A stretch of 9,606 nucleotides of DNA from Ignavibacteriota bacterium (GCA_003158365.1 PMIW01000004.1:1-9606), one strand, 5' to 3'; positions 1 to 7,986 are shown, counted from the stretch's first letter. The notes: generated from the sequence alone by a model not told the origin. Made by a program: numbers and translations.

Positions 1-241
1 TCCGAATCCGTTTAACCCGACAACTACAATCAGGTTTACATTGCCGAAAGCATCTTTAGTCACAATTAAAGTATACAACATTGCTGGCCAGCTTGTTGAA
101 ATACTGGCAAATAATGAATCTGCTTCAATCGGAACAAAAGAAGTTAAATTTAGCGGTGAAAATCTGTCCAGTGGTATTTACTTCTATACATTAGAAGCAG
201 GTAACTTCAAAGAAACTAAAAAAATGATGTTAATCAAGTAA
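1..241 (+). CDS. 3' end of a secreted protein: T9SS type A sorting domain (5' truncated)
   Basis: The reading frame is open from the left edge (first full codon at base 2) to the TAA at 239-241, so this is the last 79 residues of a longer gene. The residues match the Por_Secre_tail / T9SS type A sorting domain: a PNPFNPTTTIRF start, then IKVYNIAGQLV, then SGIYFYTLEAG, ending in the lysine-rich KKMMLIK. In known T9SS proteins this C-terminal beta-sandwich directs export across the outer membrane and is removed or used for surface attachment. The catalytic or binding part lies outside the window, so the function of the whole protein cannot be given. A TTG at 41 could be read as a start, but it falls inside the domain after the diagnostic PNPFNP motif and is not a real start. 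A terminator follows 22 nt after the stop. Confidence 0.9.
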   Translation, partial: PNPFNPTTTIRFTLPKASLVTIKVYNIAGQLVEILANNESASIGTKEVKFSGENLSSGIYFYTLEAGNFKETKKMMLIK

Positions 242-263
242 TTGTTTTAATAATGAACTTACC

Positions 264-305
264 ACGACCCTCGTAAGATAATAATTTTATGAGGGTCGTA
301 TTTTT
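264..305 (+). terminator. Intrinsic terminator after the sorting-domain gene
   Basis: The arms ACGACCCTC (264-272) and GAGGGTCGT (291-299) pair perfectly over 9 bp. The stem extends inward by one G-U and three A-T pairs (273-276 with 287-290), leaving a 10-nt loop. An A and then five T (301-305) follow. There is no A-tract on the left side, so it should act on the + strand only. It lies only 30 nt before the next start codon. Confidence 0.85.
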
Positions 306-325
306 AAAAAATATTAAACAGTATC

Positions 326-330
326 GGAGG
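326..330 (+). promoter_or_regulatory. Shine-Dalgarno GGAGG for the TonB-dependent receptor gene
   Basis: GGAGG lies 5 nt upstream of the ATG at 336 and fixes that start. Such a strong site is notable because many Bacteroidia rarely use Shine-Dalgarno pairing. Confidence 0.8.
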
Positions 331-335
331 AAGTA

Positions 336-3242
336 ATGAGGGATTTTACATTTTTTAAGATTATTCCCCTTTTGCTTTTCGCATTTCTTATCTTATATCC
401 GGGATTTTCATATTCCCAATCCACTGGTAGTATCGGAGGAACAATTGTTGATTCCAAAGATAACACGCCTTTAGTGGGTGCGACAGTAAAATTAACAGGA
501 TATAATATAGGGGCAGTAACAGACGATAACGGAAATTATATTATACTTAATGTTGATGTAGGTACATACAATATTGAAGCATCCTATATCGGTTATGATA
601 CAAAAAAAGTAACCAATATAAAAATTTCCGTTGATCAAAGAACTAAAATAAATTTCGAACTTTCAGTTACGGGTGAAATTAAAACTGAAGTGATTGTCAT
701 CGAAGCCGAAAGAAAAGGTATAGATGTTGAACAAAGCGGTAGAATCGTTGATGAACAGCAAATAAAAAACAGCGGTACGAGAGGTGTTACAAACATAATC
801 TCGAAAACGGCCGGTGTTGTTCAGGATGAAAGAGGCGGTTCAATAAATATCCGCGGTGGTAGAAGTAACGAAAGTATCGTTATAGTTGATGGTGTTGAAA
901 CTACAAACCCGCTTGATGGTTCATCAAGAGCATTTATTCCGAACAGTTTAATGCAGGAAATCTCCGTGTTAACGGGTGGTTTCGGTGCTGAATATGGAAA
1001 CGTGCTTAGCGGTGTCATTAACGTATCAACTAAAAGCGGTTCCGATAAATATACAGGATCGGTAGAAATGATTACTGATGAATTTACCGGAAGATATCTG
1101 GATACAAAATCCCAGGGTTATAATTTATATAATATAACTTTTGGTGGTCCGATAATTCCAACGAAGAAACTCGCAAGAGTATTTAATTTCTTTGGAAGTG
1201 TTGAAAGAACTTTTGAAAGGATATCAATAGGTTCGTGGATACTTGATAAATTACCTACAATGGTGCCAGATGGAAAGTTAAAAGATGATGAATCTGGTAA
1301 TTTTTCTTACAACGGTAGGTTAAATATTAACCTGAAGGAAATACAAAATTCAAAAGTTCCTATCAATCTTAAATTAGGAGCTACTGTAAACAGCGCACGC
1401 TCAAGAGTTCTTCGTGGCTCGTTTATTTTAAACAATTCCAATAGAGATCAGGTAGTTGAAACAAATGATTACCAGTATTTTGCAAGAATTTCACATGAAA
1501 TAAGCAGAAATTTCTTCTATGAATTGCAATTGAATTATTTAGATTCAAAATCAAAAACAGCTGATCCATTTTTCGGAGATAGTTTGGGATGGTATGGTGA
1601 TACAAATCACGTTACCGGATTAGCAGATTATTATGGTCATTCTTATGCACAGGGAAAAGCTATTACAGGTTTGGATCCTAATTCAGGAAGTTTATTCTCT
1701 TTAGCAAATCAGATTTCGAACGGATATTCACAAAGTGATTTAAGTTACATTGGTGGAAAATTAGACGCAACCTGGGCTATTATCTCCAAAAAGTTTGGTG
1801 ATCACGAAATAAAATTTGGAGGTGAATATAAATATCATACTTTAAAAAACATGAGCTTGTTACCGGTTATTATAGCGGATGGAACAATCACCGACCCCAT
1901 TGATAAATGGTATAGTACGGGAAAAGCCAGATTGAAATCTTTTGGTTATCAGATTACGGACCCCGTAACAGGTGTTCAAATTGCAGATGGAAATGATGCA
2001 AAACATCCAATAACCGGGGGTTTTTATATAAGGGATAAAGTCAGTTTTTCCGATTTCAATTTTAACGGTGGTCTAAGAATAGACTATTTCGATGTTAATA
2101 CTGAAGTCTTAAAAAGTATTACAACTGATTTATTGGGACCTGACGGACAGCTGATCACAGATGACGATTTTGTTCAAAGTAAAATGAAATATTATGTCAG
2201 CCCGAGACTCGGTTTTTCGTTCCCGATTACTGATAAAACTGTCTTCCATGCTCAATACGGGAAAATGATTCAGATGCCTCAATTACAATTGTTGTATACA
2301 ACTCGTAAAACTATGCAGCAGTTTTTCGCAACATCATTACAGGATGTTATCGAAAACACTTCCTTGGAACCGTCGAAACTTACATCTTATGAAATCGGTC
2401 TGAAACATCAGGTCGGTGACATTCTTGATTTAGGCATAACTGTGTTTTATAAAGAATCGACAGATCTATTGGGAGCCGAAAGAGTGAAAGCTACTGACGA
2501 CGGAAAAATTCCTGTTGGCTTTGTAACATATGGTAATACTGACTTTGCAATATCCAGAGGCATCGATCTTTATATACATATGAGAAGAATTGAAAGACTT
2601 GCATTCAATTTTGACTATTCATTAAAATATGCTTCAGGAACAGGTTCCGATGCATTTTCAAAAAATAGTTTAGCCAATAATTCGGCAGAACAATTGCCTG
2701 TTTATGTTTATGCACTTGATTATGACCAGAGACATACCGGAAGTTTTAATCTGGATTACAGATTCGGTGATAACGATGTTCCTAAAGGAATAATAGGCGG
2801 TGTTTTGAAGAATTTAGGTATAAACCTTGATTTTTCATTCAATAGCGGCAGACCTTACACGAGACGCGAAGTTGCCCAGGGTTCAACAGATTTCTCGGGA
2901 GATCAATTACTTTCATCAAAAAATGAAGTTTACACAGATTGGCAATATCGGGTAGATTTAAAACTTGATAAAAGTATTTATCTCTTGAAATCAAATTGGA
3001 ATTTTTATATTTATGTAATTAATTTGTTTAATACAGAAATTGTTGATGAAGTATTCCCGGGTACAGGTCAACCCGACGATAATGGATTTTTACAAACACC
3101 ATCCGGTGCTTCGGCAATGCAAAATAATGCGGGATTTAGACAATATTGGCCTGATAGGATAAAATTCTTGACCAACTGGACTAATGGTTCTAACTATGGT
3201 CCGCCAAGACAGGTCAGGTTTGGATTGAATATCAGTTTTTAA
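336..3242 (+). CDS. TonB-dependent outer-membrane receptor with N-terminal carboxypeptidase-regulatory-like domain
   Basis: This 968-aa protein should be an outer-membrane beta-barrel taking up an unknown ligand with TonB/ExbBD energy. Residues 1-28 form a signal peptide (hydrophobic core, then FSYSQ). Residues about 31-110 are a CarboxypepD_reg-like beta-sandwich (GTIVDSKDNTPLVGATV, TDDNGNY, YIGY). EVIVIEAER at 118-126 resembles a TonB box. The plug domain follows, with the typical IRGGRSNESIVIVDGV at 172-187 and then GGFGAEYGNVLSGVINVSTKSG. The rest, from about residue 240, is a long beta-barrel ending in the aromatic-terminated strand VRFGLNISF, as expected for BAM-assembled proteins. Length and architecture fit Oar/SusC-type receptors, but no SusD gene is adjacent, so a glycan substrate is not supported. 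The stop is a tandem TAA-TGA (3240-3245). The next gene starts 45 nt later with no terminator between, so the two are probably cotranscribed. Confidence 0.93.
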   Translation: MRDFTFFKIIPLLLFAFLILYPGFSYSQSTGSIGGTIVDSKDNTPLVGATVKLTGYNIGAVTDDNGNYIILNVDVGTYNIEASYIGYDTKKVTNIKISVDQRTKINFELSVTGEIKTEVIVIEAERKGIDVEQSGRIVDEQQIKNSGTRGVTNIISKTAGVVQDERGGSINIRGGRSNESIVIVDGVETTNPLDGSSRAFIPNSLMQEISVLTGGFGAEYGNVLSGVINVSTKSGSDKYTGSVEMITDEFTGRYLDTKSQGYNLYNITFGGPIIPTKKLARVFNFFGSVERTFERISIGSWILDKLPTMVPDGKLKDDESGNFSYNGRLNINLKEIQNSKVPINLKLGATVNSARSRVLRGSFILNNSNRDQVVETNDYQYFARISHEISRNFFYELQLNYLDSKSKTADPFFGDSLGWYGDTNHVTGLADYYGHSYAQGKAITGLDPNSGSLFSLANQISNGYSQSDLSYIGGKLDATWAIISKKFGDHEIKFGGEYKYHTLKNMSLLPVIIADGTITDPIDKWYSTGKARLKSFGYQITDPVTGVQIADGNDAKHPITGGFYIRDKVSFSDFNFNGGLRIDYFDVNTEVLKSITTDLLGPDGQLITDDDFVQSKMKYYVSPRLGFSFPITDKTVFHAQYGKMIQMPQLQLLYTTRKTMQQFFATSLQDVIENTSLEPSKLTSYEIGLKHQVGDILDLGITVFYKESTDLLGAERVKATDDGKIPVGFVTYGNTDFAISRGIDLYIHMRRIERLAFNFDYSLKYASGTGSDAFSKNSLANNSAEQLPVYVYALDYDQRHTGSFNLDYRFGDNDVPKGIIGGVLKNLGINLDFSFNSGRPYTRREVAQGSTDFSGDQLLSSKNEVYTDWQYRVDLKLDKSIYLLKSNWNFYIYVINLFNTEIVDEVFPGTGQPDDNGFLQTPSGASAMQNNAGFRQYWPDRIKFLTNWTNGSNYGPPRQVRFGLNISF

Positions 3243-3287
3243 TGAACTGCATTTGAAAAATTTTTTATTAATTCAATCTTAGAGAAA

Positions 3288-6200
3288 ATGAAATTTTACA
3301 AAATACTAATTTTATTAACAATAATTCTTTTTAGTACTTCTGGTTTTACCAAACCAAGAGTTACTATTCAGAAGAACCCATTTCAATTTCCTCAGTATTC
3401 TCCTGATAATTTGCCGCTTAAATTCATATTTTTGAATGCAAATAATGTGAGTACAATTATATGGAATACGGGAGTATTTAATCAGGATCCGAGAACAACA
3501 AATACTCCGGGTTTGGAATGGCCAAAAGGATCAAATAAATTTGCTTGCTTTACATCAGGCTTAAGTATTGGCTGCTATATTAATGATAGTATAGCCCAGT
3601 GTATGTCTTCTTACAAAGGAGAATATGTCCCCGGCGCAATAAAATACGTAGGCGGAGCCCCTGTGTGGGATGGTGATCCAAAATTTAAGCAGTATAAAGT
3701 TTCTGCAGGAGATAACGCATTAACAAATCCGGATTATGCCAACTGGGGGTTAATGGTACCTTATGGAGCTCCTTATGATGACAAAAACAATAATGGTCAG
3801 TATGACCCGGGTATTGATGTTCCCGGACAGAAAAATTCAGGACAGACGATATTTCAAGTCCTGACTGATGCTAATATAGCAAACCATAGTGCAACAGAAG
3901 GTTTTGGCGGCGGTGTTACCGCACCATTATTAAATGTTGAAGTACATTATACTGCTTGGTCATATACCTCCGCGGGATTAGAAGATCTACAATTTATTAA
4001 TTTCGTGGTCATAAATAAAGGTCTCAATATCTGGAAAAAAACTTATACAGGTATTGTAGTTGACCCTGATCTTGGTGACCCGAATGATGATTATATAGGA
4101 TGCGATACAGCGAATAAACTTAATTTAGGCTTTGTATATAATGGAAAAGATAATGATGCAACTTACGGAAATCATCCTCCTTCGTTCGGAATGGATTATT
4201 TTAAAAGTCCTATCATAAAAAAACCGGGATTACCGAATGATACTCTTGGGTTAACATCATTTACTTTCTTTAGTAATACTTCTACTCCGGGTCCTGCTTG
4301 TGAAAATGATCCTAACTCTCCAATAGAAGGATATAGAGATTTACAGGGTATTAAAAAAGATGGTACACCTTTTATGTATCCACTTTCAAATCCGCCTACC
4401 AGAACCAAATTTTGCTATACTGGAGATCCTGAATCAAATACTGGCTGGACTGAATTAAGAGGATCTATTAAAAACTGCGGCGGTGATACTTCGAATACCA
4501 CCTTGCAGACAACAAATCCATACGGTGACAGAAGATTTATATTTTGTTCCGGTAGAGATGATTTCGAAGTAAATCCAGGCGATACACAAAATATAGTATT
4601 AGCTCAATTTGTTTCAAGAGGAAGCAATAACCTTAACTCAGTTACAAAATTAAAAAGAGTTGCAAAAACAGCTAAAATAATATATTTATCAAATTTCAAT
4701 GTTACTCCACCACCACCTCCTCCGGTAGTAAATACATCTTTTACTCCGATGACAAATGGTCTCTGCAACATTAATTTAACGTGGGGTGATGTTTCTGAAT
4801 CTTACAAATATTGGGATTCGGTATTTTTCTTTCCAGTTGATTCGAATATATATACTTTTCAGGGATATGAAGTTTATGAAATTAATAGAAACTACACTGC
4901 TTCATTACCTGATTTTACAAAACCTGAATCGATGGACTTAACTGCAATGACCTTGGTTGACCAGTTTGATATTGTTGATGGAATTGGAAATTTAGTAGAT
5001 ACATTCTCGACAGGTGCATTTATAAACGGGCAGGAACAATTTGGAGTATTTCCGATTGTACCACCGTATAAAATGAATGCAGGTCCGAGTTTTCCCGATA
5101 GAGGAATTTCAAGAGGAATTACTTTAAACAGAACAAATTTCCCGTTTAACTATGGTGGAACATCAAGCTTCATTTATGGACAGGAATATCAATTTGCTGT
5201 TATAGCTTATGGTATCAGTAAATCAAACAATATCACTAAAGGATTTAAAGTAATAAGAAATTCTGTCGGTACACAAATTCTTAAGATAAGACCAATAGCT
5301 CCTCCGGCAGGAACTATTTACACATTCAAAAATGGGGATACTCTTAATACGAATGTCAGAGATTTGGGAATGATTCCTATAATCAGGAATCAGGATATTA
5401 TGGTTGCTGCAACTTATAGAACTGTCTTAAATCCGCTTGTCCCAAATAGTGATACTACGTATAATATTTTAAGAAAATTATCAGGTGCAGCTGTTTTCGA
5501 TACAGTCTATAGAAATGTGCTTTACACTCAAAAGACTTCTGACACATCGGATAATGCAGCGAGAACTTTAGACGGTGTTTTGATGAAGTTGACGAAAATC
5601 AGATACACTCTGGCTGGAAGTTCGTATGATGCAACAAAAAAAATAGGGGTAATTAAAGACCTCGATCCGACCTTAACATCCGATTCTTTGCAAACTCGAT
5701 TTAATGGATGGGAATTTATACCACCTGAACATCAATTTGTTACTGGAAGTAAATTTATCTATACAGCAACACGCAAATGGCAATCAGAATCTATGAGTAT
5801 CAGCTATCCGTGTTCGGGTACTTATACTAACCTGAATTCAAAGTCAAAAGCAATTGATTTAAGGAAAATTAAAATAGTATTTTCGAACACTAATACTTCG
5901 ATGGCATATCGTTATCAGGATGCCGGTAGTATCAACGTTCTTTATAAAAATATGGTATCTGTACCATTTAGAGCATATGAAATGGACTTTACCGATAGTA
6001 CTGCTTATCCCGTACAGTTAAATGTCGGAATTGTTGATACCGGTTGGTCAGCTCTTGGAGGATGGAATCCTTCATCTGACTCACTTGGTGCAAAACTCAG
6101 AGTGGTAATTTTCGGTACAGCTTACGATACTAACATTGTAACATATAAAGCTGATGCATTAAATAATCCTCGTAACTTCTATACTGGATCTACTTCATTA

Positions 6201-6719
6201 GATATTTATTATATATGGGCTCCAAGACTGATCAGAGACAATGCTACATTCTCTGAAAATGATGAGTTCTGGATTTATCCTTATACTATTTGTGTACCTT
6301 ACAGACAGGGACCAAATTATCCGCTGTACTATGAATTTACTACAACGGCTCCGGTATTTGGAGATCCGAATTTAGCAAAAACACAGAATGCTTTGGATAA
6401 AATCAGGATCGTACCGAATCCATATTATGGATTCAGCACACTTGATAGAAGCAGTAGTGATAAATTTGTAACATTTAGGAATCTTCCTTTAAATTGCACT
6501 ATTAAGATATATACATTAAACGGTGACTTAATTCGTACTCTTGTTAAAACAAATACTGGCAGCACTTTCACTTCAAGTACTCTTGAGTGGAATTTACAAA
6601 ATGTTGAGAATACTCCTATAGCATCGGGTATTTATGTTGCTTTAATTGATGCGCCGGGTATCGGTACAAAAGTGTTGAAAATGGCTATATTTACATCACA
6701 AGAGAGAATTAATTTTTAA
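3288..6719 (+). CDS. Large secreted protein of unknown function with a variant T9SS-like C-terminal domain
   Basis: This is a 1143-aa exported protein whose main domain I do not recognise. Residues 1-21 are a signal peptide (KILILLTIILFSTSGFT). The N-terminal region contains an acidic loop at 164-177 (DDKNNNGQYDPGID) that looks like a calcium-binding loop, and a conserved-looking stretch at 259-274 (DPDLGDPNDDYIGCDT). A linker with six prolines (474-479) leads into a fibronectin-III-like segment (LTWGDVSESY, then FQGYEVYEINR). Residues about 1035-1143 resemble a T9SS/FlgD-like C-terminal beta-sandwich: VPNPYYG at 1042-1048, TIKIYTLNGDLIRTL, SGIYVALIDA. The tail ends in a non-typical TSQERINF. 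The mature protein carries 12 cysteines, three of them (87, 96, 105) spaced exactly nine apart. Only a weak purine run (AGAGAAA) precedes the ATG. A role as surface partner of the upstream receptor, delivered by the downstream PorV-like barrel, is inference from gene order. Confidence 0.8.
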   Translation: MKFYKILILLTIILFSTSGFTKPRVTIQKNPFQFPQYSPDNLPLKFIFLNANNVSTIIWNTGVFNQDPRTTNTPGLEWPKGSNKFACFTSGLSIGCYINDSIAQCMSSYKGEYVPGAIKYVGGAPVWDGDPKFKQYKVSAGDNALTNPDYANWGLMVPYGAPYDDKNNNGQYDPGIDVPGQKNSGQTIFQVLTDANIANHSATEGFGGGVTAPLLNVEVHYTAWSYTSAGLEDLQFINFVVINKGLNIWKKTYTGIVVDPDLGDPNDDYIGCDTANKLNLGFVYNGKDNDATYGNHPPSFGMDYFKSPIIKKPGLPNDTLGLTSFTFFSNTSTPGPACENDPNSPIEGYRDLQGIKKDGTPFMYPLSNPPTRTKFCYTGDPESNTGWTELRGSIKNCGGDTSNTTLQTTNPYGDRRFIFCSGRDDFEVNPGDTQNIVLAQFVSRGSNNLNSVTKLKRVAKTAKIIYLSNFNVTPPPPPPVVNTSFTPMTNGLCNINLTWGDVSESYKYWDSVFFFPVDSNIYTFQGYEVYEINRNYTASLPDFTKPESMDLTAMTLVDQFDIVDGIGNLVDTFSTGAFINGQEQFGVFPIVPPYKMNAGPSFPDRGISRGITLNRTNFPFNYGGTSSFIYGQEYQFAVIAYGISKSNNITKGFKVIRNSVGTQILKIRPIAPPAGTIYTFKNGDTLNTNVRDLGMIPIIRNQDIMVAATYRTVLNPLVPNSDTTYNILRKLSGAAVFDTVYRNVLYTQKTSDTSDNAARTLDGVLMKLTKIRYTLAGSSYDATKKIGVIKDLDPTLTSDSLQTRFNGWEFIPPEHQFVTGSKFIYTATRKWQSESMSISYPCSGTYTNLNSKSKAIDLRKIKIVFSNTNTSMAYRYQDAGSINVLYKNMVSVPFRAYEMDFTDSTAYPVQLNVGIVDTGWSALGGWNPSSDSLGAKLRVVIFGTAYDTNIVTYKADALNNPRNFYTGSTSLDIYYIWAPRLIRDNATFSENDEFWIYPYTICVPYRQGPNYPLYYEFTTTAPVFGDPNLAKTQNALDKIRIVPNPYYGFSTLDRSSSDKFVTFRNLPLNCTIKIYTLNGDLIRTLVKTNTGSTFTSSTLEWNLQNVENTPIASGIYVALIDAPGIGTKVLKMAIFTSQERINF

Positions 6720-6731
6720 ATTTAATAGTAG

Positions 6732-6764
6732 AAACTCTCTAAGCTTAATAAACTTAGAGAGTTT
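6732..6764 (+). other. Perfect 12-bp intergenic hairpin between the large secreted protein and the PorV-like gene
   Basis: AAACTCTCTAAG (6732-6743) and CTTAGAGAGTTT (6753-6764) are exact reverse complements around a 9-nt loop. The downstream side has only TTT (inside the stem) followed by AATT, so the T-tract is poor. It may be a weak or partial terminator, or an mRNA-stabilising hairpin that adjusts the ratio of the last gene to the first two. It lies 11 nt before the AAGGAG site of the next gene and does not cover it. Confidence 0.65.
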
Positions 6765-6775
6765 AATTAAACCGT

Positions 6776-6781
6776 AAGGAG
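6776..6781 (+). promoter_or_regulatory. Shine-Dalgarno AAGGAG for the PorV-like gene
   Basis: AAGGAG sits 9 nt upstream of the ATG at 6791 and supports that start, which also begins a good signal peptide. Confidence 0.75.
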
Positions 6782-6790
6782 AAAATTTTA

Positions 6791-7822
6791 ATGAATTTAA
6801 ATTACATAAAAATAACAACTATAATATTAACACTGTTTCTTGCTGTTAATATTGGTTTAAGTGGACCTAGAAATAAACTAGGAACTTCTGCGGCACCGGA
6901 ATTGCTAATACCTGTTGGTTCGATTGGAACATCACTTGATGGTTCCAATCTTGCAAATCTTACAGGAGTGGATGCAATTTATTGGAATCCCGCTGGTTTA
7001 GCCTCCCTGAATACAAAAAAGGCTGAAGTTCTTTTTTCACATTCTATTTATTTTGCGGATATGAATATGCAATATCTTGCCGTTGGCGCAAGCCTCGGTA
7101 ATTTAATGAATATTGGCGTTAGTATTCGTTCTTTAAATATTGGTGATATTATTGAAACAACCGAAATTCAACCCGATGGTACAGGTACAATATTTAAACC
7201 TACTTATATTACTGCCGATTTGACATTGGCAAAACAAATGACTGATAAAATCAGATTCGGAACTAACATAAAAATAATTTCCGAAAGTGTTGCAGACGTA
7301 TCTGCAACTGGTTTTGCACTTGACTTCGGTATTCAATATAGAGGTGGTAATACAGGTTTGGCATTTGGTATTGCTATTAAAAATCTCGGACCTTCAATGA
7401 CATTCAACGGCTCGGGACTTGACAGAACTGTAACAAATGTAAACGGACAGGTATCCGTACAGAGAGTAATTCTTCAGGACTTTGATTTACCGACAAGCCT
7501 TGAATTAGGTGTCTCTTATGCAGCGAATCTTGGGAAGAAAAATACCGTAAACCTTTCTACGGCATTCAATAACTCAAGTTTCTCAAGTGATGAATATCGC
7601 TTTGGCTTGGAATATAGCTGGAATAATATTCTATTTCTGAGAGGCGGAGCAAATATTCTTCCCGATAAACTGACTAATGAGGCATTATTCGGACCTACAT
7701 TTGGTGTTGGTTTGAGATATCCTCTGGGTGGAATGTCTGTTGGTTTTGATTATGCATATCGTCATGTTACTGAATCTGCATATCAACAGAATCAATATTT
7801 TTCGCTTACTTTAGGTTTCTAA
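6791..7822 (+). CDS. PorV/PorQ-family outer-membrane beta-barrel protein
   Basis: This 343-aa protein fits the PorV/PorQ (UPF0164-like) family of FadL-type barrels. Residues 1 to about 24 are a signal peptide (ITTIILTLFLAVNIGLS). After GTSAAPELLIPVG comes the family hallmark DAIYWNPAGLAS, with Y64-W65-N66-P67-A68-G69. Repeated amphipathic strands follow, such as YITADLTLAKQM and RFGTNIKIISES. The last strand ends in phenylalanine (YFSLTLGF), the usual outer-membrane assembly signal. In Porphyromonas, PorV shuttles T9SS cargo from the translocon to the attachment complex by binding its C-terminal domain, while PorQ is in the attachment complex itself. Many Bacteroidota and Ignavibacteria encode several paralogues, and which role this one has cannot be told from sequence, so no gene symbol is given. 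It sits 71 nt after the sorting-domain protein and is followed by a strong terminator, so it appears to be the last gene of the unit. Confidence 0.88.
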   Translation: MNLNYIKITTIILTLFLAVNIGLSGPRNKLGTSAAPELLIPVGSIGTSLDGSNLANLTGVDAIYWNPAGLASLNTKKAEVLFSHSIYFADMNMQYLAVGASLGNLMNIGVSIRSLNIGDIIETTEIQPDGTGTIFKPTYITADLTLAKQMTDKIRFGTNIKIISESVADVSATGFALDFGIQYRGGNTGLAFGIAIKNLGPSMTFNGSGLDRTVTNVNGQVSVQRVILQDFDLPTSLELGVSYAANLGKKNTVNLSTAFNNSSFSSDEYRFGLEYSWNNILFLRGGANILPDKLTNEALFGPTFGVGLRYPLGGMSVGFDYAYRHVTESAYQQNQYFSLTLGF

Positions 7823-7830
7823 GACTGGAA

Positions 7831-7859
7831 TTTAGTTATAAAACTAAAATATTAGTTTT
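7831..7859 (+). other. Short AT hairpins competing just upstream of a terminator
   Basis: TTTAGTT (7831-7837) can pair with AACTAAA (7842-7848). Alternatively AAAACTAA (7840-7847) can pair with TTAGTTTT (7852-7859), which overlaps the left arm of the following terminator. Both are pure or nearly pure A-T stems and much weaker than the terminator, so a regulatory role is doubtful. Confidence 0.3.
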
Positions 7860-7894
7860 CCCCCGGTTATTTTATCCGGGGGAAAACTTTTTTT
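7854..7894 (+). terminator. Strong intrinsic terminator closing the receptor/secreted protein/PorV-like unit
   Basis: AGTTTTCCCCCGG (7854-7866) pairs without mismatch with CCGGGGGAAAACT (7876-7888), giving 13 bp around a 9-nt loop. A run of seven T (7888-7894) follows directly. The compact G-C core in an AT-rich intergenic region makes this the clearest terminator in the window. Confidence 0.95.
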
Positions 7895-7952
7895 ATTTTA
7901 ATTCTTCGGTAATAAATTAATAAACCGGTATTTTACCAAATGCTTGATTTCC

Positions 7953-7986
7953 GGGTAATCATTAAAAGATTACCTTTTTATTTTTT
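7953..7986 (+). terminator. Second, weaker hairpin plus T-tract in the leader of the GWxTD gene
   Basis: GGTAATC (7954-7960) and GATTACC (7968-7974) pair over 7 bp with a 7-nt loop, with one further G-U pair outside (7953/7975). The sequence continues TTTTTATTTTTT (7975-7986). It may be a back-up terminator for the upstream unit or an attenuator for the gene at 8060. No convincing promoter (sigma-70-like, or the Bacteroidota TTTG / TAnnTTTG type) was found between here and 8060. Confidence 0.5.

Noticed and set aside
41..241. A complete small 66-aa protein starting at the TTG at 41
   Set aside because: The frame is open to the window edge and the upstream residues (PNPFNPTTTIRF) are the conserved start of the T9SS sorting domain, so this is the tail of a larger gene.
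320..441. Exact 13-nt direct repeat AGTATCGGAGGAA at 320-332 (over the ribosome-binding site) and 429-441 (inside the receptor gene)
   Set aside because: One or so 13-mer repeats are expected by chance in a window this long, and the second copy simply encodes SIGG of the N-terminal domain.
821..1018. Reverse-strand open frame inside the receptor gene
   Set aside because: It lies opposite the highly conserved plug domain and has no signal, domain or ribosome-binding site of its own. The same applies to the reverse frames at 1423-1605, 4196-4408, 7133-7336 and 9275-9457.
336..6719. A SusC/SusD polysaccharide-utilisation locus
   Set aside because: The second gene has no lipoprotein signal cysteine and does not look like SusD, and no carbohydrate-active enzyme or regulator is present in the window.
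6761..6772. Palindrome GTTTAATTAAAC next to the intergenic hairpin, as a possible operator
   Set aside because: A short AT-rich palindrome overlapping the hairpin arm, with no second copy near a promoter, is too weak to call an operator.
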